DNA from: Mesorhizobium loti
GTDB taxonomy: Bacteria; Pseudomonadota; Alphaproteobacteria; Rhizobiales; Rhizobiaceae
Reading direction: 5' to 3'
Length of the DNA stretch: 64,000 bases
Assembly (NCBI RefSeq): GCF_001510895.1
Contig: NZ_LPWA01000103.1
Location: 1 to 64,000 of the forward strand
Positions 56,153 to 64,000 of this stretch are shown here, piece after piece; the first letter of the stretch is position 1, and the number at the start of each line of letters is the position of its first letter. A model generated the notes under the pieces. That model saw only the letters and a program-made list of their open reading frames with translations. It was not told the DNA's origin and made no database searches. The position numbers were made by a program, and so were the translations under genes.

Positions 56153-56697
56153 TGTTGTCTCTCCGACCGCTTATTTAGCAACAACTTAACAGGATGCCGA
56201 AACGTCGTGCTCCACAAACCCGCACGTTTCATCTTAGCGTTGATTTCCGCGACGAGATAGTTCTCATTGACGGCTTTGCCCTTTGCTGTCGTCGCGGCAA
56301 ACGCGTATCCGGTGGCAATGAGCGCGGTGCCAACGTCAATCGTTTCGCCATTGAGCTGCGCTCCGCAAACGACAAAAACCGCTTCGTCCAAGGCGTATCC
56401 GATTGGCTGGCACGTAACCGCCGCGCTATCAAACAGCGCTGCCAGATGCGCCAGCGAGGTGTTCCCGCAATCGATTTTGTTCCCATTTGGCTCTTCGGCT
56501 GACGTACCTCGCAGACATGACTGGACGCCATAGAGGCGGAAAAGGTGACCTCCGTCACGCCAGGTATCTCCGGTCAGCAGTTGAGCTGATTTCGATACCG
56601 CGAGGGGCGTTGGGACTGCAGAATCGGGGGCATCCTGCGCCTGTGCCGATGCACACAGACGAAATACGGCCAGCACTGCGAGGCTCGCCAGCTTCAT
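56149..56697 (-). CDS. Exported thermonuclease-family (SNase-like) protein
   Basis: A 182-residue exported protein with signal peptide MKLASLAVLAVFRLCASAQA and an SNase-like core (GDTWRDGGHLFRLYGVQSC, GTALIATGYAFA). The catalytic arginine/glutamate set of staphylococcal nuclease is only partly kept, so activity is uncertain. Such proteins are common beside VirB/Trb clusters. ATG at 56697 overlaps the stop of the upstream gene (ATGA). Confidence 0.78.
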   Translation of the reverse strand: MKLASLAVLAVFRLCASAQAQDAPDSAVPTPLAVSKSAQLLTGDTWRDGGHLFRLYGVQSCLRGTSAEEPNGNKIDCGNTSLAHLAALFDSAAVTCQPIGYALDEAVFVVCGAQLNGETIDVGTALIATGYAFAATTAKGKAVNENYLVAEINAKMKRAGLWSTTFRHPVKLLLNKRSERQQ

Positions 56698-57296
56698 TCC
56701 TGGAACTGTCCACCTAAATCGGCGGAATGCTCGAGATCGGGGCGCAGCGACTTGCCGTCCTTGTTGCGTCCGATCGCCGCCATGTCGAAGAAAACCATTT
56801 CGTCGTCGTCGTAGGCGACGTTGTACGGGTCGTTTGCATTGCCGGCACCCACGAGCGAGAAACACGACACAGCGTCGGGTTCACCCTTCTTGCTTTGCAG
56901 CACGAGTGTTTTGCAAAGCACGACGGATGCACGATCGTTATAGATTGCCTCTTCATAGTCCTGCGCGGCTTTCGTGCAGTCCCATTGCTGCGTCTTGTAC
57001 GAAATCTTGGGTTTTGGGCAGGCCGCAAGGCCGCGCAGTCGATACGTCACGCCGTTGAAGACGCGCTCGGTCGCCGTCGGCACTTTAACTCGCGCGATGA
57101 TAGGGGCCGCATCGCGCTGAAAGAGCGCGCCTTTCGCATCGTAGCGTTCATAGACAAACACCTTTTCGCCCGGCTTCGCAAACTGGAGCAGGTAGTGCTC
57201 TGACGGCTGCGAGAAGGCACTCGGGGCGTCGGCGCCTGCAGCACAAGCCACAGTGCCCTGGAGCAACAAAACCGTGCAAAGGGCCGTCTGTTTCAT
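56694..57296 (-). CDS. Exported protein of unknown function in the virB region
   Basis: A 200-residue protein with signal peptide MKQTALCTVLLLQGTVACAA and later CPKPK, WDCTKA and VSCFSLV cysteines. No domain is recognised. It is first in a coupled three-gene minus-strand operon (this gene, SNase-like, small membrane protein) and diverges from virB1 across the palindromic operator at 57326-57369. Confidence 0.7.
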   Translation of the reverse strand: MKQTALCTVLLLQGTVACAAGADAPSAFSQPSEHYLLQFAKPGEKVFVYERYDAKGALFQRDAAPIIARVKVPTATERVFNGVTYRLRGLAACPKPKISYKTQQWDCTKAAQDYEEAIYNDRASVVLCKTLVLQSKKGEPDAVSCFSLVGAGNANDPYNVAYDDDEMVFFDMAAIGRNKDGKSLRPDLEHSADLGGQFQE

Positions 57297-57325
57297 CGAA
57301 ATCCGTCCTCGCGGTGCATATCGTG

Positions 57326-57369
57326 TTGACACTTTACTAGGGCTGCGTGTAGCCATAGTAAAGTGTTAA
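57326..57369. promoter_or_regulatory. Palindromic operator in the divergent virB1 promoter
   Basis: TTGACACTTTACTA (57326-57339) and TAGTAAAGTGTTAA (57356-57369) form a near-perfect inverted repeat with a 16-base spacer, so the arms are about three helical turns apart. It lies between two divergent start codons (57296 and 57384). A related half-site lies next to the XRE gene. Confidence 0.75.
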
Positions 57370-57383
57370 ATTTTGGCGACACT

Positions 57384-58040
57384 ATGAACACTCGATTCGC
57401 TCTTCTGCTCACCATCTTTGGCGCCACGTGGCCGTTGCAAGCGCACGGCCGGGACCTGGCATCAGAGCGCGTGGCAATCGCCTTTGCAACGCCGGCGCAA
57501 GCCCTTGCCGCAGTCGGGGTGCAAAGGCCGGGATCGTGTAAGACCGCAAATCGTGCTGAGGTCTCCCAACTTGTGCGTTCAATCGCACAAGAGGAAGGGT
57601 TCGACGCCGATCTGGCCGAGACAATTGCATGGGCCGAAAGCGATCTTGGCGCCAGTCAGGGTCCCTCAAAAGCCGGAGCCCTGGGAATTATGCAGCTGAT
57701 GCCGGGCACTGCGGCCGAACTAGGGGTGAGCGACCGTTGCGATACACAGGCAAATGTACGGGCTGGCCTTCGCTATCTGAAGTCACTCTATGACGAATTC
57801 GGGGATCCGCTGTTGATGCTGGCGGCCTACAACGCCGGGCCCAACAGTGTCTACAAGGCGCAGGGGATTCCGGTGAATCCGGAGACGGCGGAATACATCG
57901 TGAAAATACTGAACCGCTGGAAGTTCGGCGGTGTCGTCGTCAAGAAGTCCGCCCTGACCAAATCCGAGACGCTCGCGGCCGCGCCGCCAGCAAGCGAGGA
58001 CGCTTGGCAGGATGGTCATGTCATGGATTTCGGCAACTGA
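57384..58040 (+). CDS. virB1: VirB1-like lytic transglycosylase
   Basis: Periplasmic enzyme that locally opens peptidoglycan for the secretion channel. The 218-residue product has a signal peptide (MNTRFALLLTIFGATWPLQA), and an SLT domain with the catalytic glutamate in AWAESDLGASQG (about residue 83), GIMQLMPGTA and AYNAGPNSV. First gene of the virB operon, starting right after the palindromic operator. Confidence 0.9.
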   Translation: MNTRFALLLTIFGATWPLQAHGRDLASERVAIAFATPAQALAAVGVQRPGSCKTANRAEVSQLVRSIAQEEGFDADLAETIAWAESDLGASQGPSKAGALGIMQLMPGTAAELGVSDRCDTQANVRAGLRYLKSLYDEFGDPLLMLAAYNAGPNSVYKAQGIPVNPETAEYIVKILNRWKFGGVVVKKSALTKSETLAAAPPASEDAWQDGHVMDFGN

Positions 58041-58051
58041 AAGGAGCAAGG

Positions 58052-58366
58052 GTGGAATACAGGAAAGCGGGCATATTTGCCCTGAAACTGGCCTTGGCCT
58101 CAGCGGTCGGAATAGCGTTCGCGCCAGCCACTGCGTATGCCCAGTCGGCGGCCCCCGTCGAAAATGTCTTGGAGTGGTTCGTCGGAGTTCTGCAGGGCAA
58201 CATAGCGCGTTCGTTCGCCATCATCGCGGTCTGTTTTCTCGGCTTCCTCGCCATGACAGGCCGGCTGGCATGGATGATGGCATTCTCCATCATCATTGGC
58301 ATCGCTCTGATCTTCGGCGCCGCCCAGCTGGTGGATGCGGTTCGCGCGACCGCCGGAGGCAGCTGA
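58052..58366 (+). CDS. virB2: VirB2-like pilin
   Basis: Major pilus subunit precursor, 104 residues, with a long signal sequence ending near AYAQSA and two hydrophobic helices (FAIIAVCFLGFLAMTG and AFSIIIGIALIFGAAQLV). GTG 58052 follows AAGGAG six bases upstream; in-frame codons before it overlap virB1. Four bases separate it from virB3. Confidence 0.88.
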   Translation: MEYRKAGIFALKLALASAVGIAFAPATAYAQSAAPVENVLEWFVGVLQGNIARSFAIIAVCFLGFLAMTGRLAWMMAFSIIIGIALIFGAAQLVDAVRATAGGS

Positions 58367-58369
58367 GAC

Positions 58370-58663
58370 ATGGACGACGAGGAGGTCTATGTCGAGCCTG
58401 TCAGCCTGCCACTGACACGCCCCCCTATGAAATGGGGGGTGCGCTATGAGGTCTTCGCTCTGAACGGCATCCTGGCGGTGATCGGCTTCATTGCCACGAG
58501 CAGCTTCATGCTCGGCCTTGGCGTGTTCGGCGTGGTGCATCTGGTCAGCGCATATCTGTGCCAGCGCGACCCCTACATGTTTCATATTTTCGAGCGGCGC
58601 GTCTCCAAACGCGGAGCGGTGGCGAACCTTACTTTCTGGGGGGCGAGGAGCTATTCGCCATGA
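58370..58663 (+). CDS. virB3: VirB3-like inner-membrane protein
   Basis: A 97-residue T4SS inner-membrane component with VSLPLTRPPMKWGVRYEVF at the start and hydrophobic helices (LNGILAVIGFIATSSFMLGL). The stop overlaps the virB4 start (ATGA), so the two are coupled, as in most VirB clusters where B3 and B4 act together. Confidence 0.9.
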   Translation: MDDEEVYVEPVSLPLTRPPMKWGVRYEVFALNGILAVIGFIATSSFMLGLGVFGVVHLVSAYLCQRDPYMFHIFERRVSKRGAVANLTFWGARSYSP

Positions 58664-61060
58664 GCCTCGATGCCGACCTGAAATTTGGCCGTGAGCGCCG
58701 GCGCGAAAAGCCCGCGGCGATGCACATACCTTACCTTCGCCATGCCGATGACAATCTGATCGTCACGAAAAGCGGCTTTCTTGTCGGCGTCATCCAGCTC
58801 AGTGGCCTGCCCTTCCAGACGATGGACCAGGCCGAGCTGAACAGCCGCATGTTCAACCGCAACACGACGTTCCGCAATCTCTCGACTTCCCGCTTTGCGG
58901 CCTACACAACGATCATCCGCCGCCACGTGGCGCCGGAGATCGAAGGCGACTTTGACAATCCTTTCGTGGCCGAGCTCGACGCTCGTTACATGGATGAGCT
59001 CGGGGCCAAAAACCTTTTCGTCAACGAGGCGTATCTGGCGGTCATACGCCGACCGATGGTTGGTCGCGTCGGCTGGGTGGACAAGGCGCTCAATGCGTTC
59101 CGCATCAGCACCGCTGGCGAAGAAACACGCGAAGAGGCGGTCGCCGAACTGCATGACGTTCTCGAGGGCGTGGTCAAGGATTTCACGGCTTATGGTGCGC
59201 GTCTTCTCGGCATCGTGAAGCGCCGTGACAGCATTTTTCCGAGCCGGCGGAGTTTCTGGCGAAGATCCTCGCCGGCGGCGTCGACGTGGAAATGCCTCTG
59301 CCGCGCATGAGCCTTGGTGATGTGCTGGCAACACGACAGCTATTTTTCGGCAAATCCGCACTGGAACTTCGCGGGCCGGACGCCGGCAAACTCGGCGCCA
59401 TGGTGTCGATCAAGGAATACCCACCGTTCACCGCTCCGGGCTCATTGGACGGTCTCTTGCGCCTGCCACATGAGTTTGTCCTGACGCAGAGTTTCGCGAT
59501 CGAAGACCGTGTAACCGCAATGCGTAGGATCAACACCATCGCCAACCAGGTTGAGGGTTCGGACGAGGCCGGGACGACGGTCGAGGAGTCCGTCCACGAC
59601 GGCGCCGACAAGCTGGCCGGCGGCGAAGTGGTCTTCGGCCAACATCACATGAGCGTCATGGCCTTGGCACCGGACATGACCGGGCTCAACCGTGCGCTAT
59701 CCGACATCACAGCGGAGCTTTCGCGCATGTCGATCGTTCCGGTTCGCGAGACGCTGAACACGGAACTGGCCTTCTGGGCGCAATTGCCGGGAAATTTCAG
59801 CTACATCGCGCGACGTGCGTTGATCTCGTCGCTTAACTTCGCCGGTCTTTTCTCGGGACACAATTTCCCGTCCGGCCAACGTGAGCGGCTGCATTGGAAA
59901 CGGCCCATTGCTTTGCTCGAAACGACCAGCCAAACGGCCTACTATTTCAATTTCCACGTTCACGATGTCGGGCACTTCACGGTGTTCGGCCCGACCGGCT
60001 CGGGCAAGACAGTGGTGCTGTCATTCCTGATGGCGCAGGCCATGCGTATCATGCCGCAGCGCGATGCGTTTATTTCGACTACATGCGCGGCGCTGAAATT
60101 TTCGTCCGGGCGCTCGGCGGTCGCTACGAGGTGATGGAACCTTCCCAGCCGACCGGGTTCGCGCCATTGCAGCTTGATGACACGGCAGAAAACCGTTCTT
60201 TCCTGGAAGATCTGCTCATCTACATTCTAACGCCGGAAGGCGGCGCGCTGGACGTGGCGGAGATGCGCGTCATCAACGCCGCCGTCGACATGATCTACAA
60301 GATCCCGCGCGAACAGCGGACCTTCGACCTGCTGCCGGAAGTGCTGCGCGGCTCGCTCATGCCCGGCATGAACGATCTGGCCGCGCGGATACAGCCCTGG
60401 CTCGACCCGAAGGACAAGGGCTGGCTTTTCAACAATCCCGTCGATCTGGTCGATTTCTCGAAACCCGTCGTCGGCTTCGACATGACCAGGATCCTGGGCG
60501 ACCGAAAGCTTCGCTCGGCGGCGTTGCTCTACATCTTCCACCGTCTCGAGGATGTCATCGACGGCTCGCCGATCATGCTCTTCCTCGATGAAGGCTGGAA
60601 GCTGCTGGACGACGAGGTTTTCGCCGCCTTCATCAACGAAACACTGAAGACCATTCGTCGCCGCAACGGCGTGGTCGGCTTTGGCACGCAGACGGCGGAA
60701 GACATCGTCAATTCCTCCATCTCGTCGTCGCTGATCGAGCAAACGAAGACCAACATTTTCTTCCCCAACCCGAAGGCGAGCAAGGAATCCTACATGGAGC
60801 GCTTCTCGCTGACAGCGAAGGAATTCGAGTTCGTGCGCCGCACCGCGAAGGAAACACGCACCTTCCTCGTCAAGCACGACAGCGACTCGATCGTAGCCAA
60901 GCTCGATTTGTCGGCGATGCCCGATCTCATCAAGGTTTTGTCCTCGAACGAAGCCAACAGCAAGGAATGCGCACGGCTCCGGGAGACCTTCGGCGACGAG
61001 CCGGAAATGTGGCTGCCATACTTCTGCGGATGGGAGGACGAGCATGACGAAGCGGCTTAG
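58660..61060 (+). pseudogene. virB4: VirB4-like ATPase with two frameshifts
   Basis: Energy-providing ATPase of the type IV secretion system, about 800 residues across three frames. Piece 1 (58660 to about 59236) has the usual N-terminal domain; a lost T in the TTTTT run near 59236 shifts the frame, and piece 2 resumes with EFLAKILAGGVDVEMPLP and holds Walker A FGPTGSGKT (about 59990). A second lost base near 60067 precedes VYFDYMRGAEIF, and piece 3 carries Walker B IMLFLDEGWKLLDD, TQTAEDIVNS and the normal C-terminus. All motifs survive, so this may be an active gene read with errors; if the shifts are real the transfer system is disabled. Confidence 0.88.
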
Positions 61061-62201
61061 CAGCGCTTGTCTAGCCTTGGCTCTCGCGACGGCGGAAAGC
61101 ATGAGCGTGGCTGTCGCTCAGATCGTGGTCATCGACGGGCCGAACCTCGACAAGCGGCAAGAGGACGAGCAACACAGCACGAAGTCGGATGAGGCCAAGA
61201 AGGACGAAACCGACAGGAAGAAAAGCGTCGTCTGCACCTATTCGAACAAATACCGCTCACAGATGTTCCGCCGATCGCCGGCCGAAGCGTTGCAGCGCGA
61301 CGCCGGCAACGTGAAGATGATCCGCTACTATGCGCAAAAGTACGGCGTTCCCGAAGGCCTGGCGCTGTCCGTTGCGTATCAGGAATCGCGCTTCGACACA
61401 TGCGCCGGGAGCCATACCGGCGTCAAAGGCGTCATGCAACTGACCAAGGGCACCGGCAAGTCCATGGGACTGGACCGCGACGTGAACGAGCAGAATGTCG
61501 AAGGCGGCGTCAAATATCTCGGAATGGGCGTGAAGCAATGCGGGGCGGCGAATTACAGCTGTCTCGCCTCCTTCTACAACGGATCGAACGCAGGCGAGCA
61601 GAACCAATGGGCCGGCGGCGTCGGCCGCTGGAACAGCTACTTCAACGACTATGTATCGAGCGGCAAGGCTCCCGCCGCCGCACCGCCACCGTTCTCGATC
61701 GTAACGGCCGACGGCGCGGGCGGCTCGGCCCAAGGCGCGGCCATGGGCACAGTGAGGAAGGCGGCTGGCGGACTTGATGCAAGCTCATCGCAGATCGGCG
61801 CCAACGGCGCGGCGATCGACGCGCTAGCGGGCAACGTTGGCCAGGTGGCCGAATACAAGGACGCCTGGGAGCTGAACTCGTCGGCTCGCGGGATCAACGC
61901 CGATGTCACCAACCAGTACCTCGCCCAGGCGGGGGACTTCACGGCGTTGCTGGCCCAACTTCTGTCGTTGCAGAACGTTCAGGCATCGCAGTCGGCCAAA
62001 CTGGTGCAAAAGCCGAAGAGCGGCCCTCCAAACCCGTTCTCTTGTGAACCCGCCGAACTGGAACGGTTGAAGATCGAGCGCGGCCGGTGGTCACCATGCG
62101 CACTTGAGAACGCGAGGGCAAGCTCGGCCGACAGCCGCTCGATGATCATCACCAGTGATCCTGTCGGCGCTGCCAGCGTGATCAATTCTCTACAGCAATA
62201 G
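61044..62201 (+). CDS. Exported SLT-domain protein with VirB5-like N-terminus
   Basis: A 385-residue exported protein. Signal peptide, then AQIVVIDGPNLDK, which is shared with the true VirB5 at 62211 (AQIAVIDGANLD). A lysozyme-like SLT domain spans about residues 90-205 (catalytic glutamate in AYQESRFDTC; GVMQLTKGTG; SFYNGS). The tail is alanine-rich and helical with CEPAELERLKIERGRWSPC. It overlaps virB4 by 17 bases. It may be a second wall-opening enzyme or a minor-pilus subunit with an added transglycosylase. Confidence 0.8.
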   Translation: MTKRLSSACLALALATAESMSVAVAQIVVIDGPNLDKRQEDEQHSTKSDEAKKDETDRKKSVVCTYSNKYRSQMFRRSPAEALQRDAGNVKMIRYYAQKYGVPEGLALSVAYQESRFDTCAGSHTGVKGVMQLTKGTGKSMGLDRDVNEQNVEGGVKYLGMGVKQCGAANYSCLASFYNGSNAGEQNQWAGGVGRWNSYFNDYVSSGKAPAAAPPPFSIVTADGAGGSAQGAAMGTVRKAAGGLDASSSQIGANGAAIDALAGNVGQVAEYKDAWELNSSARGINADVTNQYLAQAGDFTALLAQLLSLQNVQASQSAKLVQKPKSGPPNPFSCEPAELERLKIERGRWSPCALENARASSADSRSMIITSDPVGAASVINSLQQ

Positions 62202-62210
62202 GAGGCTGAC

Positions 62211-62945
62211 ATGAAGAAATTCGCGGTTGCGGCCAGTCTGGCGATTTGGGCAAGCACGGCCCACGCACAGATTGCCGTTATTGATGGCGCCAATCTCGAT
62301 GTCGCCCGCAAGAATGCGGATAACACCAACTCCATCATGGATTCAAACAAGGACATTCTGAAAAAGAGCGAGGAGATCCTGCAGGCTCTCAGCGGCAGTC
62401 GTGACGGTTCGCTCGGGATCGGACAGATGGGCCTTGGCGGCAATATGTCGATTGCCCAAGCGCCGTCGTTCGGATCGATCCTGAACGGCGGGGCTCTTTC
62501 GTTTGGCGGCCTTTCGCCCGAAATCCAGAAAATCGCCGGCGCCGTCATCAACGGACTCCAGCTGGTGAAGCAGCTCCAGCAGATTGCCGGCAAGGAGACC
62601 AGCGCCGTCAACACGGCCTATGGCGGTAGCGTGAACGTGGCCTCGCTTTTAAGCGCATTGACATCGCAGGCTTCGCAGGGCGTTACCCAACGCCAACAGT
62701 CTCTGCAGTCAGCGAGCGGGCAGATCGGGCAGTCGCAGGACGTCAAGGGTTCGGTGGACCAGAACACACGAATGCAGCTGGAAAACGCGCGCGCCGTCAA
62801 CGAACTGATCGGCGTCCAGAACGGCGCGGTCGCGGCCCTGAATGAGAAGCTGAAGGGAGATCTACTTCGCCAGAGCCAAGTGCAGAAGATGATGACACCG
62901 CGCACCGTCAATCCGTTCGCGGACTTTGGCAAGAGCGGGGGCTGA
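62211..62945 (+). CDS. virB5: VirB5-like minor pilin
   Basis: Exported protein of 244 residues with signal peptide MKKFAVAASLAIWASTAHA and QIAVIDGANLD. A long helical middle part (QQIAGKETSAVNTAYGGSV, QLENARAVNELIGVQNGAVAALNEKLKGD) is typical of VirB5 tip adhesins. Start ATG 62211 is preceded by AGGAGG. Followed by the small lipoprotein. Confidence 0.85.
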   Translation: MKKFAVAASLAIWASTAHAQIAVIDGANLDVARKNADNTNSIMDSNKDILKKSEEILQALSGSRDGSLGIGQMGLGGNMSIAQAPSFGSILNGGALSFGGLSPEIQKIAGAVINGLQLVKQLQQIAGKETSAVNTAYGGSVNVASLLSALTSQASQGVTQRQQSLQSASGQIGQSQDVKGSVDQNTRMQLENARAVNELIGVQNGAVAALNEKLKGDLLRQSQVQKMMTPRTVNPFADFGKSGG

Positions 62946-62949
62946 GCGC

Positions 62950-63132
62950 TTGTCGAGGCGAGTCCTGCGCATATGCGTTGTGATTGGGCTCGGCGCAGGG
63001 CTGTTTGGATGCGCAAATCGCGAACTGAAAGCGCCGTGCGGGCCTTTGGCGTATGCCCACGCCGACGAATGCGGCGCGCTGAAGCCGGTCAATTCAACGC
63101 CGTTCGCCAGCATCATTGACGAGGATCCATGA
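62950..63132 (+). CDS. Small conjugal-transfer lipoprotein (VirB7/EexN-like)
   Basis: A 60-residue lipoprotein: TTG start at 62950, a hydrophobic signal and lipobox LFGC with the cysteine to be lipidated, then APCGPLAY and CGALKPVN. It sits where VirB7- or entry-exclusion-type lipoproteins lie in related clusters. The stop overlaps the virB6 start (ATGA). A TTG at 62926 gives a longer alternative. Confidence 0.75.
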   Translation: MSRRVLRICVVIGLGAGLFGCANRELKAPCGPLAYAHADECGALKPVNSTPFASIIDEDP

Positions 63133-64000
63133 ACGGTCTAGCCGCAAGCATCCTCGGTGGCATTGACAACATCGGCGAGGACTTCGTTCGCACCGTCTAT
63201 ATGCAGTTGGGAAATGCGATGGGCAACGTTTTCACCCTGATGCTGACCCTCTATATCGCCTGGTGGGGCTATTCGATCCTGAGCGGGCGAGAGTCGATTT
63301 CGCCAGTCGAAGCGGCCTATCGCCTCGGCCGCGCCGTCATCATCTATCTGCTGCTGACCGGATGGGGCACGTTTTCGGCGACGATCTATCAGCTCGTGCA
63401 AAGCATTCCAGACGAGGTCGGTAAGGTGATCGTCGGCGCCGTGTCGCGAGCCACCGGCAATCAGCTGAGCGACCAGGCCGCAATTCCAGCGCTCATCGAC
63501 AACCTCTACCAAGGGGCTCAGGACGTCGCCAATCAGGTCTACAGCGGATCCTTCTATGACATTTTTGGTGCGCTCTTGTCGCTGCTCGTTCTGCTGTCGG
63601 CAATCATCTTCGCAGCGCTTGCCATTGCCGCGATCATCGCTGCCAAGGTGATGCTGTTCATCACGCTGGCCTTGGCGCCGATATGGATCATCCTTTGGCT
63701 TTACCGATGGTCCTCGCGCATGAGCGAAGGCTTTCTTTCGCTGACCACCTTCCTGATGATCCAGCAAATCCTGATCTACGGCTTTCTCGGTTTCTACTTC
63801 TCGCTCGTCAATGCGGCGCTGAACACGGCCACGTCCGGCGGAGCGACCATGGACAGCAAAATGTCACTGGTGCTGCCCTTGGTGCTGGTGACGATCATCG
63901 GCATCTACGTTCTCATGCAGATACCCTCGATTGCTTCGATCCTGAATGGCGGCGGGTATCTCAGCACCGTGGGCGCGTACAACCCTTATAGAAACTTCGG
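63129..64000 (+). CDS. virB6: VirB6-like inner-membrane channel protein, cut by the window end
   Basis: Polytopic T4SS membrane protein; 290 residues are present and the frame is still open at the window edge. Segments VFTLMLTLYIAWWGYSIL, AVIIYLLLTGWGTF, LLSLLVLLSAIIFAALAI and KVMLFITLALAPIWIILW form about five to six helices, with the soluble loop between as in VirB6/TrbL. ATG 63129 overlaps the lipoprotein stop. Confidence 0.88.
   Translation, partial: MNGLAASILGGIDNIGEDFVRTVYMQLGNAMGNVFTLMLTLYIAWWGYSILSGRESISPVEAAYRLGRAVIIYLLLTGWGTFSATIYQLVQSIPDEVGKVIVGAVSRATGNQLSDQAAIPALIDNLYQGAQDVANQVYSGSFYDIFGALLSLLVLLSAIIFAALAIAAIIAAKVMLFITLALAPIWIILWLYRWSSRMSEGFLSLTTFLMIQQILIYGFLGFYFSLVNAALNTATSGGATMDSKMSLVLPLVLVTIIGIYVLMQIPSIASILNGGGYLSTVGAYNPYRNF

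Noticed and set aside
60227..61102. Minus-strand frame of 291 codons over virB4
   Set aside because: Shadow of the GC-rich virB4 sequence, without ribosome site or similarity.
1..64000. CRISPR arrays, tRNA and rRNA genes, complete insertion sequences
   Set aside because: No regularly spaced repeats, no cloverleaf or rRNA sequence and no complete IS with terminal repeats were seen by eye; only an IS66 fragment is present.

Overview
The window looks like an accessory replicon or integrated element of a rhizobium-like alphaproteobacterium (Mesorhizobium, Rhizobium or a relative). This rests on the GC-rich codon use, a VirB-type conjugation cluster, a RcgA/RcgR-like pair, a MocD/MocE-like rhizopine-type oxygenase pair and many solute-catabolism genes. 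Species assignment is inference; no rRNA or tRNA gene was seen.

Region 1 (about 0.7-46 kb) is a catabolic island for methylated osmolytes and amines. It opens with a ProW-ProX-ProV betaine/proline-betaine importer, an amidohydrolase, an SDR, a Baeyer-Villiger-type monooxygenase and an MFS exporter. A minus-strand group follows: E1-alpha, E1-beta and a free lipoyl domain of a 2-oxoacid dehydrogenase, then a DddP-like DMSP lyase, a frameshifted phosphotriesterase-like gene and an unknown GlcG-like protein. A LysR regulator, a corrinoid protein and a GbdR-like AraC regulator come next. A second dddP copy (frameshifted), a double metallo-beta-lactamase protein and a second GlcG-like gene follow. 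Then come an amine oxidase, a DapA-family aldolase and an SDR; a dimethylglycine/sarcosine dehydrogenase; an SDR and a free E2 catalytic core; a decayed binding protein; an MttB-family methyltransferase; a HupE metal transporter; a CehA/McbA-like hydrolase with a frameshift; both subunits of N,N-dimethylformamidase; and a class III aminotransferase with an SDR. The shared logic is uptake of methylated compounds, cleavage or demethylation, corrinoid- and folate-linked C1 transfer, and oxidation of the remaining carbon skeleton.

The most interesting signal is a recurring promoter architecture. Ten sites carry an operator resembling GATATAAGCTGGATTCA (in either orientation) 57-61 bases upstream of a CTATC-type -10 box, each in front of a different operon: dddP1, dddP2, E1-alpha/lysR, corrinoid protein, glcG-like 2, amine oxidase, mttB, hupE, aminotransferase and the Rieske/desaturase pair. 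The spacing is what a LysR-type activator would need, so these scattered genes look like one regulon, perhaps run by the LysR gene at 16249.

Region 2 (46-50 kb) holds an IS66 remnant, a decayed sugar-isomerase-like gene, and the Rieske ferredoxin plus membrane hydroxylase pair.

Region 3 (50.5-64 kb) is a conjugation module: secreted accessory proteins, an XRE regulator, RcgR/RcgA-like genes, a nuclease-like protein, and virB1, B2, B3, B4 (two frameshifts), an SLT-domain protein, B5, a lipoprotein and virB6 running off the end. A 14-base palindromic operator lies in the divergent promoter at 57.3 kb and one half-site lies next to the XRE gene.

Many otherwise good genes carry single-base shifts (PTE, dddP2, binding protein, CehA-like, virB4). 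This may mean real decay or residual sequencing errors and should be settled before any of them is called dead.
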